From contig JAJHTX010000004.1 in the NCBI GenBank assembly GCA_032164295.1, forward strand, positions 2,976,001 to 3,040,000: DNA of 64,000 nt, written 5' to 3'. Source of the stretch: Inonotus obliquus. Lineage: Eukaryota; Basidiomycota; Agaricomycetes; Hymenochaetales; Hymenochaetaceae. The translations under genes were made by a program, and so were the position numbers. Below the pieces are notes generated by a model. It saw only the letters and a list, made by a program, of their open reading frames with translations, was not told the DNA's origin and ran no database searches. The stretch's first letter is position 1. Every line of letters begins with the position of its first letter. Below, one piece after another: positions 24,200 through 35,620 of this stretch.

Positions 24200-26089
24200 C
24201 TCTTCAAGGTTGGGCGTCCCGACCAACCCTTCGAACGATCTGGCTCAGTGTACTGGAAGATTGGCTTAAACGTCTTCATTCCTCGTGCGATGAAAGCTCG
24301 GGGAGCCCCTGGGTGTTTCTTGTAGAAGTCGTCGATAGCCTCATTAGAATTCGGAATGAGATTATCGCGTGGTTCCCAAGTGTTTTCATTGTACCCCTTT
24401 CATCTGACGAGGAATTGAAGCTTTCCTCAGTGTTCACGTGAATCCAGAATTTCGTCGACCTCATATTCTTCCTCTCCGTCGACGAGTTCTGGCGGCGGTG
24501 GAGGCGGCTTCTTCTGCCCTTCGAAAGTTGGTTCGACGTATGGTTTGAGGAGTACTTCGTTGAAAACCGGATGTACCTTCTTCCATGTCTTGGGCAGCTT
24601 TAGTTTGTATGCAGCTGCTCCAACTTTTTCTATGATGTCGAAGGGACCATACCATTTGTCCGCAAACTTTCGAGTGGGCCTGACCGTAGTGATGTTTCGT
24701 CCTTCCAGCATAACCTTGTCTCCAACCGTATATTCTATGACATCAGCCGCTTGTCGATCATGCACCTTTTTCATCACGTCATTTGCTTGAGAATGCGCTT
24801 GTTTAAGTTCTTTAGCGAATTCTTCAGTTGACAGATTATTGGACGTCGTGTGGATTGTCCCTGGATCGAGAGGATTAAGACCAGTATTAATGAAGAAAGG
24901 AGACATCTTGGTTGACGAATGTTCCCGGTTGTTGTACGCGAACTCTGCAAGGGCTAGCCACTCTGACCAATCCGACTGTCGATGGTTAACGTACATCCTC
25001 AGGTACAGTTCAAGTTTTTGATTAACTCGTTCTGTTTGTCCGTCAGTTTGAGGATGGTATGCCGTCGATGGGTTTCCTTCAATATGAAGTAGCTTGTACA
25101 GTTCCTTCATAAAATCAGCGTCGAATTGAGGCCCCCGATCATGGACGATCTTCTTTGGAAGTCCGTGCAGCCTGAAAATATGATCGCGGTAGAGTTTCGC
25201 CGTTCCTTGAGCTGTGATCTTCGTTGTCGTCGGGATTGCGTGTATTTGTTTCGAAAACTTGTCAACGACAACACAGATTGCATTGTAGCCATTCGATTCC
25301 GGGAGTTCACCAATGAAGTCAACAGAGATCGTTTGCCATGGACCTTCAGGAACATCGTGTGGATGTAAAGTACATCATTTAGGTTGCCTAGATAGTTTGG
25401 TTCTCTGACAAACATCGCATCCTTTGACGTATTTGACGATGTCTTGGATTAATCCTGGCCACCAGTATTTCTAACCAATAGATCTCCATGTCTTCGTTTG
25501 TCCTGGATGTCCAGACAACGGGGAGTCGTGGTATTCTTTTAGGATGTCTTCAACAAGTTCTATTGGAACGACAAGTCGACCATCCATCCTAGGGTCCAAA
25601 CCATTGCCTGCATCCTTAATCCGTTGTTCCAGCGTCATTCGTGAAGTTTCCACCATAGACCTTGCCTTAAACCATTCCTCCTTTAACAACATCAGCACCT
25701 GGTTATCCTCCTTTCCTTCGTCGTAGTCATACCAATGGGAGAGTGCATCAGCTTTCGTCATTGTTGTTCCCGGTTTGTGGATAAATGCGAAATCGAATTC
25801 TGACAGGAATAATGACCAACGAGCTTGTCGACGATTTAAATCTTGCGGCTTCCTGAAATACGTCAAGTTTGCATGGTCAGTCCATAGTTCGACAGGATGT
25901 TTTGCTCCCAGGAGGTAGTGTCTCCATTCTGTCAATGCCTGAACAACTGCTAGAAGTTCTTTGTCGTAAATTTGATAATTTCACTCTGCTTCTGACAATG
26001 TCTGGGATCAATAAGCCACCACTTTCCATTCGTCGTCTTGTTTATGGAGTAAAACCCCTCCGGTTGCAAAGTCCAACGCATCAGTTTCC
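24200..26089 (-). pseudogene. Chromovirus 2 pol: RNase H, integrase, chromodomain
   Basis: Minus-strand Ty3/Gypsy polyprotein with several in-frame stops. In order: RNase H (VETDALDFATGGVLLHKQDD, YDKELLAVVQALTEWRHYL, WTDHANLTYF); the HHCC finger (EYHDSPLSGHPGQTKTW, YVKGCDVCQRTK); the integrase core with VDFIGELPESNGYNAICVVV, VHDRGPQFDADF and STAYHPQTDGQTERVNQKLE; the GPY/F module (FADKWYGPFDIIEKVGAAAY, KKVHPVFNEVLLKPY); and a chromodomain (QFLVR-stop-KGYNENTWEPRDN). Stops include TGA for expected arginine (AY-stop-SQT, AE-stop-NY, EH-stop-GK), TGA for tryptophan (R-stop-KGY) and a TAG. The copy is dead. The reading is interrupted at 26089 by the LTR-like insertion and resumes at 27687. Confidence 0.9.
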
Positions 26090-26152
26090 ACCCGTGAAAG
26101 GATTGTGCTGAAATTTGGATTCGATTAGGAACACCGATCGAAACTACCCCGG

Positions 26153-26929
26153 ATGGGACCGGTTAATTTCACTGGCCGGAGACGATCAGGATCGACAGCG
26201 AGAAGCGAAGAACACGCACGGCTAATACAATCCGAAGCCGACGATCAAGAAGCATCGGCTAGCAACGCTAATCCCGACGATCACACTAAACCTTCGCAAA
26301 CGATGCAGCACGTACAGCAACCTCCAACGGCTTGCTATAAATGCAGAAGAGTGCGACAGATCATCGAAGACCTACACAAGATAATACTACGGGAGGCAAC
26401 GGGCATGTTGACATATCATGTGTCCAGCGAACGAGCAACAGCTTATCGAGAATACCACAATCCCCCGGAGGTCGTTCGAAATCGCACGAGGTCAACAATA
26501 GCAATGGATACGGCAATAGGCATACAACCAAAGACGCACTGGACAATAGTAGGAATCCATGACATATTAGCACTCGAGTGCCCAAGCACATTCGTGGAGA
26601 TCAGTGCAGACTATGTTACGAACCGCCGATCACCGATAACAGCGGCATGGGTTGCAAACACACTCAGGGAACTATGGGCATACTGCAAAGCTATTCGACT
26701 ACAAGGAGACCTATACCTAGGCTGGAGAATACCTTCGAACGATACTCGACGAAGTATACGGCTACTCATCGCCATAGGCACATACGTTAAACCACCTTGG
26801 TTTCCCCACGATGATATCCGATGTCGAATCACACTTGACGGCCCCGAACAAGAGTCTCGAGGCGACAAGCCAATTACAGCCTTCATAGCCCCAGATGCTA
26901 TACAACGGAACCCCGACGGAATTCCTTAA
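26153..26929 (+). CDS. LTR-borne ORF A, C-x2-C protein of unknown function
   Basis: An intact 258-codon frame starting 58 bases inside the element. The N-terminus is Ser/Arg/Asp-rich, followed by a C-x2-C motif (CYKC, residues 61-64), a long amphipathic helix (RRVRQIIEDLHKIILREAT), then alternating strand-like segments (TIVGIHDILALECPSTFVEI, AAWVANTLRELWAYCKAI, LLIAIGTYVKPPW). I do not recognise the family. It is not gag, protease, RT or integrase by any motif I can see. Two divergent relatives with the same placement occur in this window (27904-28605 and 36270-37055), as well as two copies with a shared stop. A structural or nucleic-acid-binding role is conceivable from the Cys pair, but that is inference. 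Confidence 0.6.
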   Translation: MGPVNFTGRRRSGSTARSEEHARLIQSEADDQEASASNANPDDHTKPSQTMQHVQQPPTACYKCRRVRQIIEDLHKIILREATGMLTYHVSSERATAYREYHNPPEVVRNRTRSTIAMDTAIGIQPKTHWTIVGIHDILALECPSTFVEISADYVTNRRSPITAAWVANTLRELWAYCKAIRLQGDLYLGWRIPSNDTRRSIRLLIAIGTYVKPPWFPHDDIRCRITLDGPEQESRGDKPITAFIAPDAIQRNPDGIP

Positions 26930-27259
26930 ATGCACGAGCAACTGCGGACGAGCGAACTTTAACTACGGCGCAGCCATGCAAAACCAATGGCATACGAACA
27001 CGCATTCAATGACTCACTCACTGACTCACTCTATGCACAGGGCGCAGCACAAGGCCGACCCCGAGCATAGGTTCCAATTCAGTTCAAGTCAAGATGAGTC
27101 AACGCCGAGTCATCGCCTTGCACAGGGCGCAGTCGATGAGTCAATCCGCAGCAGAACAATGGAATTACCGCACGAGTTTGGAAGCTAGAATAACGAATCA
27201 GATCGAGAGTAGGAACTACGGAGCGTAGGAAGTGGTCCGTCCACAACACGAGGAAAAGG

Positions 27260-27267
27260 TATAAATA
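27260..27267 (+). promoter_or_regulatory. TATA box of LTR-like element A
   Basis: TATAAATA within AAAAGGTATAAATAGTTG, about 420 bases before the element's right end, in the position expected for an LTR promoter (U3/R). It is conserved in both other copies, at about 35346 (+) and 37612 (-). Confidence 0.5.
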
Positions 27268-27686
27268 GTTGTAGACTTAGACCGTAGCTCCCTATCTTTC
27301 TTTCGATCGTCTTGTACATCGAGTCCTCTTAGGCATCTAGCTTCTAATCTGAAGACCACCTAATCTGCTTAACCTCTCTTACTCTACGGCGTGGAACGAT
27401 TGATTAGTCGTCCACCGACTAGAGAAGCTTGCGAACGGCAACCTACCTGACTTTAGCTGGGTACTTGTCCTACTAGCCTGTCAACGAGGTTGAGGCCCGA
27501 CTTGATCAGCTAAAAGAAAACGTCCGAGGCAACGCTTATTATACTTGGGAATCTGCCCTGCTTGTGAAAACCGAGTAGGCTCCGGAAACTCTTAGAAAAG
27601 CATCGCCGAACCCGTAACACTGAGAGGAGACCGTCCTATTGTGGTTACTGTATAGTCCCGTAGGGCGAGCGTTTTCTAACAACCCG

Positions 27687-27850
27687 AAAAGGTCCATCGT
27701 CATTTGAGATTGTCAGGACGGGAGCGCTTGTCAGTCTTCGTTTGACCTCTTCGAAAGCTGATTGCTCCTATGGAGTCCATTCCCAGACAACGTCTCCGGT
27801 TAAATGAGTGAGTGGTTTGACGACAGCTGTCAGAAGAAATTGACTTATTT
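27687..27850 (-). pseudogene. Chromovirus 2 pol, RT/RNase H junction fragment
   Basis: Continuation of the chromovirus 2 frame on the far side of element A: FLLTAVVKPLTHLTGDVVWE then WTP-stop-EQSAFEEVKRRL, TSAPVLTISNDDGPF. This is the RT thumb/connection to RNase H transition of Ty3/Gypsy pol. It breaks off near 27850 where sequence belonging to ORF C begins; the rest of RT, protease, gag and the 5' LTR are not in the window. Confidence 0.8.
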
Positions 27851-27903
27851 GGCATGCAGATCCAGAGACGCTACAACCCGATAAATTCCCACGAACATCA
27901 GAC

Positions 27904-28605
27904 ATGGAAAGACAATTCGATTGAACATATTATACACGCACACGCTATTGTCCCTGGGGCTCGACATTACCAGGACAAATCAATACACCAATATGCAGGT
28001 TCTGTGAATGGGCACATGAGAAAGCATGGGTACTGCAGACATGGATACTCGAGGATGCAGTAAATCATATGCTTCGAAGTGACCCGTATTCAATTTGAAC
28101 CAACCACCATTGGTCGATGGTTGCAGAAACAACTCAACCATTGTTCACACCTACACTAAATGCATACTTGCACGAAGTTACGGTTTGGACAGGAAGGGGG
28201 TTACACTACATTGCAAATGCAGGTGTAATTGCATGGACAAGAAGATCGATACATTCCCAGCTATGCCGACGAGTGGCAATACAACTCGACTGGCCAATAC
28301 ATGCGGAAGCTACAAGAGAACATCAAGCACTATGCAATAATCTATTTGGCAACATAGTGGCACGATGGAAATCGGAACAGAATCAACTACCGGGGATGAT
28401 AGCATTGGAAATCTCTCAACCGAGGGAACGGATCAACGGGGCGATCTTAACCTTCGTCATGGAGGGGATCAGTGGCGATCAGGTGCAAGGAACGGAGATA
28501 CGGATACCCGACAGATATCGCCAAGCGACGATCTGGCGGACTGGGTTACCTGCCATGGTACAGGCAGAACCATATAGGCCCGCCGCTCCGGTGATTGATA
28601 ATTGA
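27904..28605 (+). pseudogene. LTR-type ORF C, decayed relative of ORF A/B
   Basis: One reading frame of 233 codons with two in-frame TGA codons (near residues 7 and 62, both where CGA would be expected). It has a C-x2-C motif (ICRFCEWAHEKAW, residues 31-34) followed by a helix (WVLQTWILEDAVNHML), then TLNAYLHEVTVWTGRGLHYI, RRSIHSQLCRRVAIQLDWPI and ALEISQPRERINGAILTF. Motif order, size and placement roughly 50 bases inside a likely element end (near 27851) match ORFs A and B, though residue identity is low. The presumed host LTR is cut off at about 28640 by the GGTACCG-rich element. I infer membership of the same ORF class. Confidence 0.55.
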
Positions 28606-28642
28606 GCTAATCCTGTTGAGGAAGGAAGCCCGAGTCAACTGA

Positions 28643-30796
28643 TGAATGTGCGAGAACGCTGCCGGTATCAGCAGTACCGGACGTGGGGGGTACGATTTAG
28701 GTGCGTTGGGAGGGCCGGTACGTGGCGGTACTAAGTTGTACTGTCACAGACAAGTCGTCAAGAGAGATAATAGGGCCTGGCTGGATTGATGAGTACAGGG
28801 GGCTCTAGGTGACCGCTCAAGAGGCGAGGTATCAGGAGACGATCGATACTGAGACGAATCCGTCGATACCGAGTCGTCTGGTGTCCGGTATCACGGTAGA
28901 GAGAATGAAGCAGTAGAGAAGACGAGCAGAGGGGGTGTTTCTGATGGGACTAGTCGTGGGACGAGAGGCGAGGGCGACGAAGACGATAACGATGACTACC
29001 GGTATCGATACCGGCAACTACGAGACGAGACGAACAAACGGGGACTTGAACGAGATGAGCAAAACCCGGACCTTCACTCTGGAAGTTCCTCTCAGATTAG
29101 CTGCCCTGCTACAGTAGAACATGCGGGCTATAAATACCATAATACCGTAGCCATTCAAGATACCAAATGGGGAGTTCTACAAGTCGAATCGTACCACAAT
29201 CCGGTACAAGAAGGGGAACATAAGATCGAAATGAATGTATAAATAAATTCAGGGGAAACATAAGACGAAGAATGAATAAGAAGTTTTATCAGGGGATGGC
29301 TAAGAATAGGGTGGGACAAAACAAGAACCCAATGAAAACTCACGACGAGTGATACCGAGGTAGGGTGGCGGTACCGACGTCGACCAGCGCTAAAATAAGG
29401 ACATGTCTCAAGCTACCGCATGGGCGCTCCTGGCGATGGCCCTGTCGTCTCCTTCTCCGGAGAAGCACGTCATCCTGATTTACCTTTGTTCCGGTATCAT
29501 GATCCGTTGAAGAGAACTACGTGCAGCTGAGCTTGGTATCAAGCCCGGTATCCCATTCTACGCTTACCCCATGCTATGGTACAGTCTCATCTACACCTTC
29601 CAGTATCCACCAGCACACCCAGAGAAACCGTCAGTCCCATTTCTCGAAGTACCGAATGCCGAGAGTACCGGTACCGAGCGCCAAGAAACCCGGTACTGAG
29701 AATACCGAGAGTGCCGAGTGCCGAGAAACCCGGTACCGAGACAAATTGACAATTCGACATGCTCTCATGACATGGATCGGACGTCTCCCTCTCTGGTATT
29801 CATTCCTGATGGTTGGACTATGCATGCCAGTTCTTTGGGGAAGCTCAGGGTCAGTATCTGTTAAGGTTTTCAGGTCCGGTACCACCAGAAACGTGTCGGT
29901 ATCAATCAGCAGGGGCGCAGATCTCTTGTCCTGAGGACTTTTCATCTAGGGGTACTATATGCTACGTTTTCATTGGTATCTTGTCCTCCCTAACCCTTTC
30001 TTGTTGTCCCCCTGATGGCGCTGCAATGTTCACTTTCCTTGTTACATTTTTCTTCAGACTTTTCTTTGTTTTGATCTTCCTTTCTACTTTCTCCTTTTGG
30101 ATTTATGAGCTAACTACGGTACAGTAGTATAAATATCTTCTCCTGTACGTAGTAGCTCTCTAGGTAATCTTAGGAGCTAGCCTCTAGCGTGAGGGCTCGG
30201 GTTTCCTCACCCCCTTCTCAGTTCCATCTCAGTCTCCTCTCAAGCTTCGTCCCAGTCCCATCCCAGTTCCATCTCAAGTGAACCTTCAGAGTTAGCCTCC
30301 CGTGTGAGGGCTCAGGTTTCCTTCCCAGTCCAGTTAACACTCTCAGCCACCAGCCTCCCCCAGACTGTTTCTTGCTATACCACCCCATGCTAGCAGTTTC
30401 CTTGCAGTACCGACCTGTACCGACGTTTTTCCCACGGTACCAACATTTTGTAATCCTTTGTATTCTGCACATTCACCTTTCGTTTCTGTACCGACTTTTG
30501 TTTTACAACGTTTCTGCACATACCGATCCCGTTCATTCAAGTACCGACCTGTACCGACGTTTTTCCCACGGTACCGACCCTCTCGATTCCGGACAAGAAC
30601 ACATTCCCCCCAACATCTAGCTTGTCCAGCACCACTTTCTATTATTCCTTTGACTCCCTTTACATCCCCCTTCTACAGACAACAAGTACCGTGAGCGTAC
30701 TGGATAAGTACCGGCACGTATTAGCCCTCCCCGTTTTCTTATACCATACACCCCTCGACCAGTACCTTCGGTACCGGCCACGATCTCACACATTTA
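28643..30796 (+). mobile_element. GGTACCG-rich element, unit 1 (about 2.15 kb)
   Basis: Begins TGAATGTGCGAGAACGC and ends near ...CACACATTTA, a degenerate version of the inverted end of unit 2. It runs in parallel with unit 2 at high similarity. It lacks a 97-base segment present in unit 2 (31687-31783), lost between CCGT direct repeats, and has a shortened right end. Very dense in GGTACCG, CGGTATC and related words. Contains TATAAATA-like boxes and Pro/Ser-type CCCAGTTCC tandem words near 30230-30290. No transposase or other recognisable protein is encoded. Confidence 0.55.
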
Positions 30797-30830
30797 TCGG
30801 TATTGATGGATTCGACTCGGTATCGATCGT

Positions 30831-33800
30831 TGAATGTGCGAGAACGCTGCTGGTATCAGAAATACCGGACGAGGGGGGTACAATTTAGATGCGTTGGGAG
30901 GGCCGGTACGTGGCGGTACTAAGTCGTACAGTCACAGACAAGTCGTCAAGAGAGAATAGTTGGGCCTGGCTGGATTGATGAGTACAGGAGACTATAGGTG
31001 ACCGCTCAAGAGGAGAGGTATCAGGAGACGATCAATACCGAGACGAATCCGTCGATACCGAGTCGTCTGGTGTCCGGTATTACGGTAGAGAGAACGAAGC
31101 AGTAGAGAAGGCGAGCTGAGGAAGTGTTTCTGATGGGACTGGTCGTGAGACGAGAGACGAGGACGACGAAGACGAGAACGACGACTACCGGTATCGATAC
31201 CGGTGACTACGAGACGAGATGAACGAACGGGGACTTGAACGAGATGAGCAAAACCCGGACCTTCACTCTGGAAGTTCCTCTCAGATTAGCTGGTTTGCTA
31301 CAGTAGAACATGCAGGCTATAAATACCATAATACCGTAGCCATTCAAGATACCAAATGGGGGGTTTTTACAAGTCGAATCGTACCGTAATCCGGTACAAG
31401 AAATGGAACATAAAGTCGAATTGAATGTAAAATTACAATCAGGGGAAACATAAGACGAAGAATGAATAAGAAGTTTTATCAGGGGATGGCTAAGAATAGG
31501 GTGGGACGAGACAAGAACCCAACGAAAACTCACGATGAGTGATACCGAGGTAGGGCGGCGATACCGACGTCGACCAGCGCTAAATTAAGGACGTGTCTCA
31601 AGCTACCGCATGGGCGCTCCTGGCGATGTCCCTGTCGTAGGAGAAGCACGTCATCCTGATTTACCTTTGTTCCGGTATCATGATCCGTGCGGCGTTAGTC
31701 TGGGCGTCTACCGATCGATCGGACGGCGTGCTCCGATGTTGACGTGTCGGTACAACCCAACCTTGGCAATGGGGTACTCTACCGTTGAAGAGAACTACGT
31801 GCGGCTGAGCTCGGTATCAACCCCGGTATCCCATTCTACGCTTACCCCATGCTATGGTACGGTCCCATCTACACCTTACAGTATCCACCAGCACACCTAG
31901 AGAAACCGTTGGTCCCATTTCTCAAAGTACCGAATGCCGAGAGTACCGGTACCGAGCGCCAAGAAACCCGGTACCGAGAATACTGAGAGTACCGAGTGCC
32001 GAGAAACCCGGTACCGAGACAATTTGGCAATTCGACATGCTCTCATGACATGGATCAGACGTCTTCCTCTCTGGTATTCATTCCTGATGGTTGGACTATG
32101 CATGCCGGTTCTTTGGGGAAGCTCAGGGTCAGTATCTGTTAAGGTTTTCAGGTCCGGTACCACCAGAAACGTGTCGGTATCAATCAGCAGGGGCGCAGAT
32201 CTCTTGTCCTGAGGACTTTTCATCCAGGGGTACTATATGCTACGTTTTCATTGGTATCTTGTCCTCCCTAACCCTTTCTTGTTGTCCCCCTGATGGCGCT
32301 GCAATGTTCACTTTCATTGTTACATTTTTCTTCAGACTTTTCTTTGTTTTGATCTTCCTTTCTACTTTCTCCTTTTGGATTTATGAGCTAACTACGGTAC
32401 AGTAGTATAAATATCTCCTCCTGTATGTAGTAGCTCTCCAGGTAATCTTAGGAGCTAGCCTCTAATGTGAGGGCTCAGGTTTCCTCACCCCCTTCCCAGT
32501 TCCGTCTCAGTCTCATCTCGAGTTCCATCCCAGTTCCATCCCAGTTCCGTCTCAAGTGAACCTCAGGAGTTAGCCTCCCATGTGAGGGCTCAGGTTTGCT
32601 TCCCAGTCCAGTCGACACCTTCATCTACCAGTCTCCCTCATTCTGTTTCTCGCTATACCACCCCGTGCTAGCTGTTTCCTTGCAGTACCGACCTGTACCG
32701 ATGTTTTTCCCACGGTACCGACATTTTGTTATTCTTTGTATTTTGCACATCCACCTTTCGTTTCTGTACTGAGCTTTTGTTTTACAACGTTTCTGCACAT
32801 ACCGATCCCGTTCGTTCAAGTACCGACCTGTACCGACGTTTTTCCCACGGTACCGACCCTCTCGATTCCAGACAAGAACACATTCCCCCCAACATCTAGC
32901 TGATCCAGCACCCCTTTCTATTATTCCTTTGGCTCTCTTTACGTCCCCCTTCTACAGACAACAAGTACCGTGAGCGTACTGGATAAGTACAGCCTCATTT
33001 GGCCCTCCCCGTATTCTTATACCATACACCTCTCGCACATTTACCGTTCGGTACCAATCAGTACCCTGGGATCGTCCCTGAGCATCGCTCTAGCCCCTCG
33101 ATATCGACCGGTACGCGTCGCCTGACTCGACTGGGCATTGCTTGGCTTCCCCTCCGAGTCGGATCGATGGCCTCCTCCGAGATCGAAGCAGCGTACGGTG
33201 GACTTGATTCATTTCCCAACCTTCCTCTCGACGTAGATCTCCGATGGCGTGGTCTCGACCTAGCACACGTAACGAACTCCGGTACCGGAGCGGACCATCG
33301 GTATCAACACCGGTATCGTCGGTATCGATGCATGGCGGTTCGGAAGGGCATACTGTCGGGCTTGGAGCCTCGACCATGATCCAACTCTTCGCAGCAACGT
33401 ATGGCAGACCGAGTGCAGCTTTGTGAGCCTTTTTCTATGGTATGGGCTGTCGAGGGCGTAGTATCAACTAGGCGTGGAGTATTAAGCGTCGGTATCAGGA
33501 CGGGTGGACGGTACGGTATCGGTATCATCGGTATCGAAGTCTGGTGGTTCGGTACTATGATGGAAGACGGGCGTAGGGATTGGTGATTCGGTATTGGTGC
33601 AGAAGTGGACCAGTTCTCAATCGTTCTTAGCCTTGTCGAATCGCAGAAGCCTCGTACTTTGTTGGAACCGCAGGCGTAGATAGGACGGCAGAAGTACCGT
33701 GGTCCGAAGAGAAGTAAGAAGTGGTAGAATCGCAGAAGTATTGTTAATTGGAAGAAGCGGTAGAATCGCAGAATTAAGCCCATATCGATCGTAGCCTCCG

Positions 33801-34013
33801 GTATTACTCTTTATCGTCTCCTGATACTTTGCCTCTTGAGCGGTCACCTATAGCCTCCTGTACTCATCAATCCAGCCAGGCCTACTATTCTCTCTTGACG
33901 ACTTGTCTGTGACTGTACGACTTAGTACCACCACGTACCGGCCCTCCCAACGCATCTAAATTGTACCCCCCTCATCCGGTACTTCTGATACCGGCCGCGT
34001 TCTCGCACATTCA
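30831..34013 (+). mobile_element. GGTACCG-rich TIR element, unit 2 (3183 bp)
   Basis: The left terminus 30831-31037 and right terminus 33807-34013 are inverted repeats of about 207 bases (TGAATGTGCGAGAACGC... and its reverse complement), with a modest number of mismatches. It follows unit 1 in direct orientation after a 34-base spacer. I find no target-site duplication. The extra 1 kb on the right (33020-33800), absent from unit 1, also carries GGTATCGGTATC-type words. Open frames up to 159 codons exist but mirror between strands and units and look like by-products of the repeat words. Likely a non-autonomous DNA transposon of unknown superfamily. Confidence 0.6.
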
Positions 34014-34238
34014 GCGTTATTGATTGTGCGTTAACGTGAGTGCTAATATTGTGTCTCATTGCACACTTTCTCTACTTAACTCACCGATAAACAGCCAATC
34101 TCTTTCCGTGTACATTGAAAGTCTCATTGCTGCACTGTCTAAGCGTGCATCATCAAAAGTTCACTCCGTTCATCGCCATGTGAAAGGATTGTGCTGAAAT
34201 TTTGATTCGATTAGGAACGCCGATCGAAACTACCCCGG

Positions 34239-34784
34239 ATGGGACCGGTTAATTTCACTAGCCGGAGACGATCAGGATCGACAGCGAGAAGCGAAGAACA
34301 CGCACGGCTAATACAATCCAAAGCCGACGATCAAGAAGCATCGGCTAGCAACGCTAATCCCGACGATCACACTAAACCGTTGCAAACGATGCAGCAAGTA
34401 CAGCAACCTCCAACGGCTTGCTATAAATGCAGAAGAGTGCGACAAATCATCGAAGACCTACACAAGATAATACTACGGGAGGCAACGGGCATGTTGACGT
34501 ATCATGTGTCCAGTGAACGAGCAACAGCTTATCGAGAATACCACAATCTCCCGGAGGTCATTCGAAATCGCACGAGGTCAACAATAGCAATGGATATGGC
34601 AATAGGCATGCAACCAAAGACGCACTGGACAATAATAGGAATCCATGACATATTAGCACTTGAGTGCCCAAGCACATTCGTGGAGATCAGTGCAGACTAC
34701 GTTATGAATCGCCGCTCACCGATAACAGCGGCATGGGTTGCAAACACACTCAGGGAACTATGGGCATACTGCAAAGCTATTTGA
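34239..34784 (+). pseudogene. ORF A copy 2, truncated by TGA
   Basis: Matches ORF A of element A almost residue for residue for 181 codons (same CYKC motif), then ends at TGA where the intact copy has CGA (CKAI-stop). Remaining sequence matching the C-terminus continues after the stop to about 35020. The same stop is present in copy 3, so it predates the duplication that made the palindrome. Confidence 0.8.
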
Positions 34785-35620
34785 CTACAAGGAGACCTAT
34801 ACCTAGGCTGGAGAATACCTTCGAACGATACTCGATGAAGTGTACGGCTACTCATTGCCATAGGCACCTATGTCAAACCACCTTGGTTTCCCCACGATGA
34901 TATCCGATGTCAAATCACACTTGACGGCCCCGAACAAGAGTCCCGAGGCAACAAGCAAATCACAGCCTTCATAGCCCCAGATGCTATACAACGGAACCCC
35001 GACGGAATTCCTTAAATGCACGAGCAACTGCGGACGAGCGAACTCTAACTATGGCGCAGCCATGCAAAACCAATGGCATACGAACACGCATTCAATGACT
35101 CACTCACTGACTCACTCTATGCACAGGGCACAGCACGAGGCCGACCCCGAGCATAGGTTTCAATTCAGTTCAAGTCAAGATGAGTCAATGCCGAGTCATC
35201 GCCTTGCACAGTGCGCAGTCGATGAGTCAATCCACAGCAGAACAATGGAAATACCAGACGAGTTTGGAAGCTAGAACAACGAATCAGATCGAGAGTAGGA
35301 ACTACGGAGCGTAGGAAGTGGTCCGTCCACAACATGAGGAAAAGGTATAAATAGTTGTAGACTTAGACCGTAGCTCCCTATCTTTCTTTCGATCGTCTTG
35401 TACATCGAGTCCTCTTAGGCATCTAGCTTCTAATCCGAAGACCACCTAATCTGCTTAACCTCTCTTACTCTACGGCGTGGAACGATTGATTAGTCGCCCA
35501 CCAACTAGGGAAGCTTACGAACGGCAGTCGACACTGTCCTACTAGTCTGTCAACGAGGTTGAGGCCCGACTTGATTAGTAAACGAGAGCGTCTGAGGCAA
35601 CACTTAGTATACTTGGGAAT

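Larger units (their letters stand above)
26095..27681 (+). mobile_element. LTR-like element A, 1587 bp, TSD ACCCG, carries an ORF
   Basis: Starts TGAAAGGATTGTGC and ends GCGTTTTCTAACA, the TG...CA termini of LTRs. It is flanked by a perfect 5-bp duplication ACCCG (26090-26094 and 27682-27686). Removing it with one ACCCG restores the chromovirus frame across the junction (GPF|RVETDA on the minus strand), which proves it is an insertion. A 258-codon ORF lies near the left end and a TATAAATA at 27260, as in an LTR whose U3 carries coding sequence. No internal region, primer-binding site or second LTR is present here, so it is best read as a solo LTR. Two more copies lie at 34.2-38.8 kb. Confidence 0.8.

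Noticed and set aside
28832..33783. Numerous 60-160 codon frames in the GGTACCG-rich units
   Set aside because: They occur on both strands at matching places, differ between the two units by frameshifts and have no recognisable motifs. The word-repeat composition explains them.
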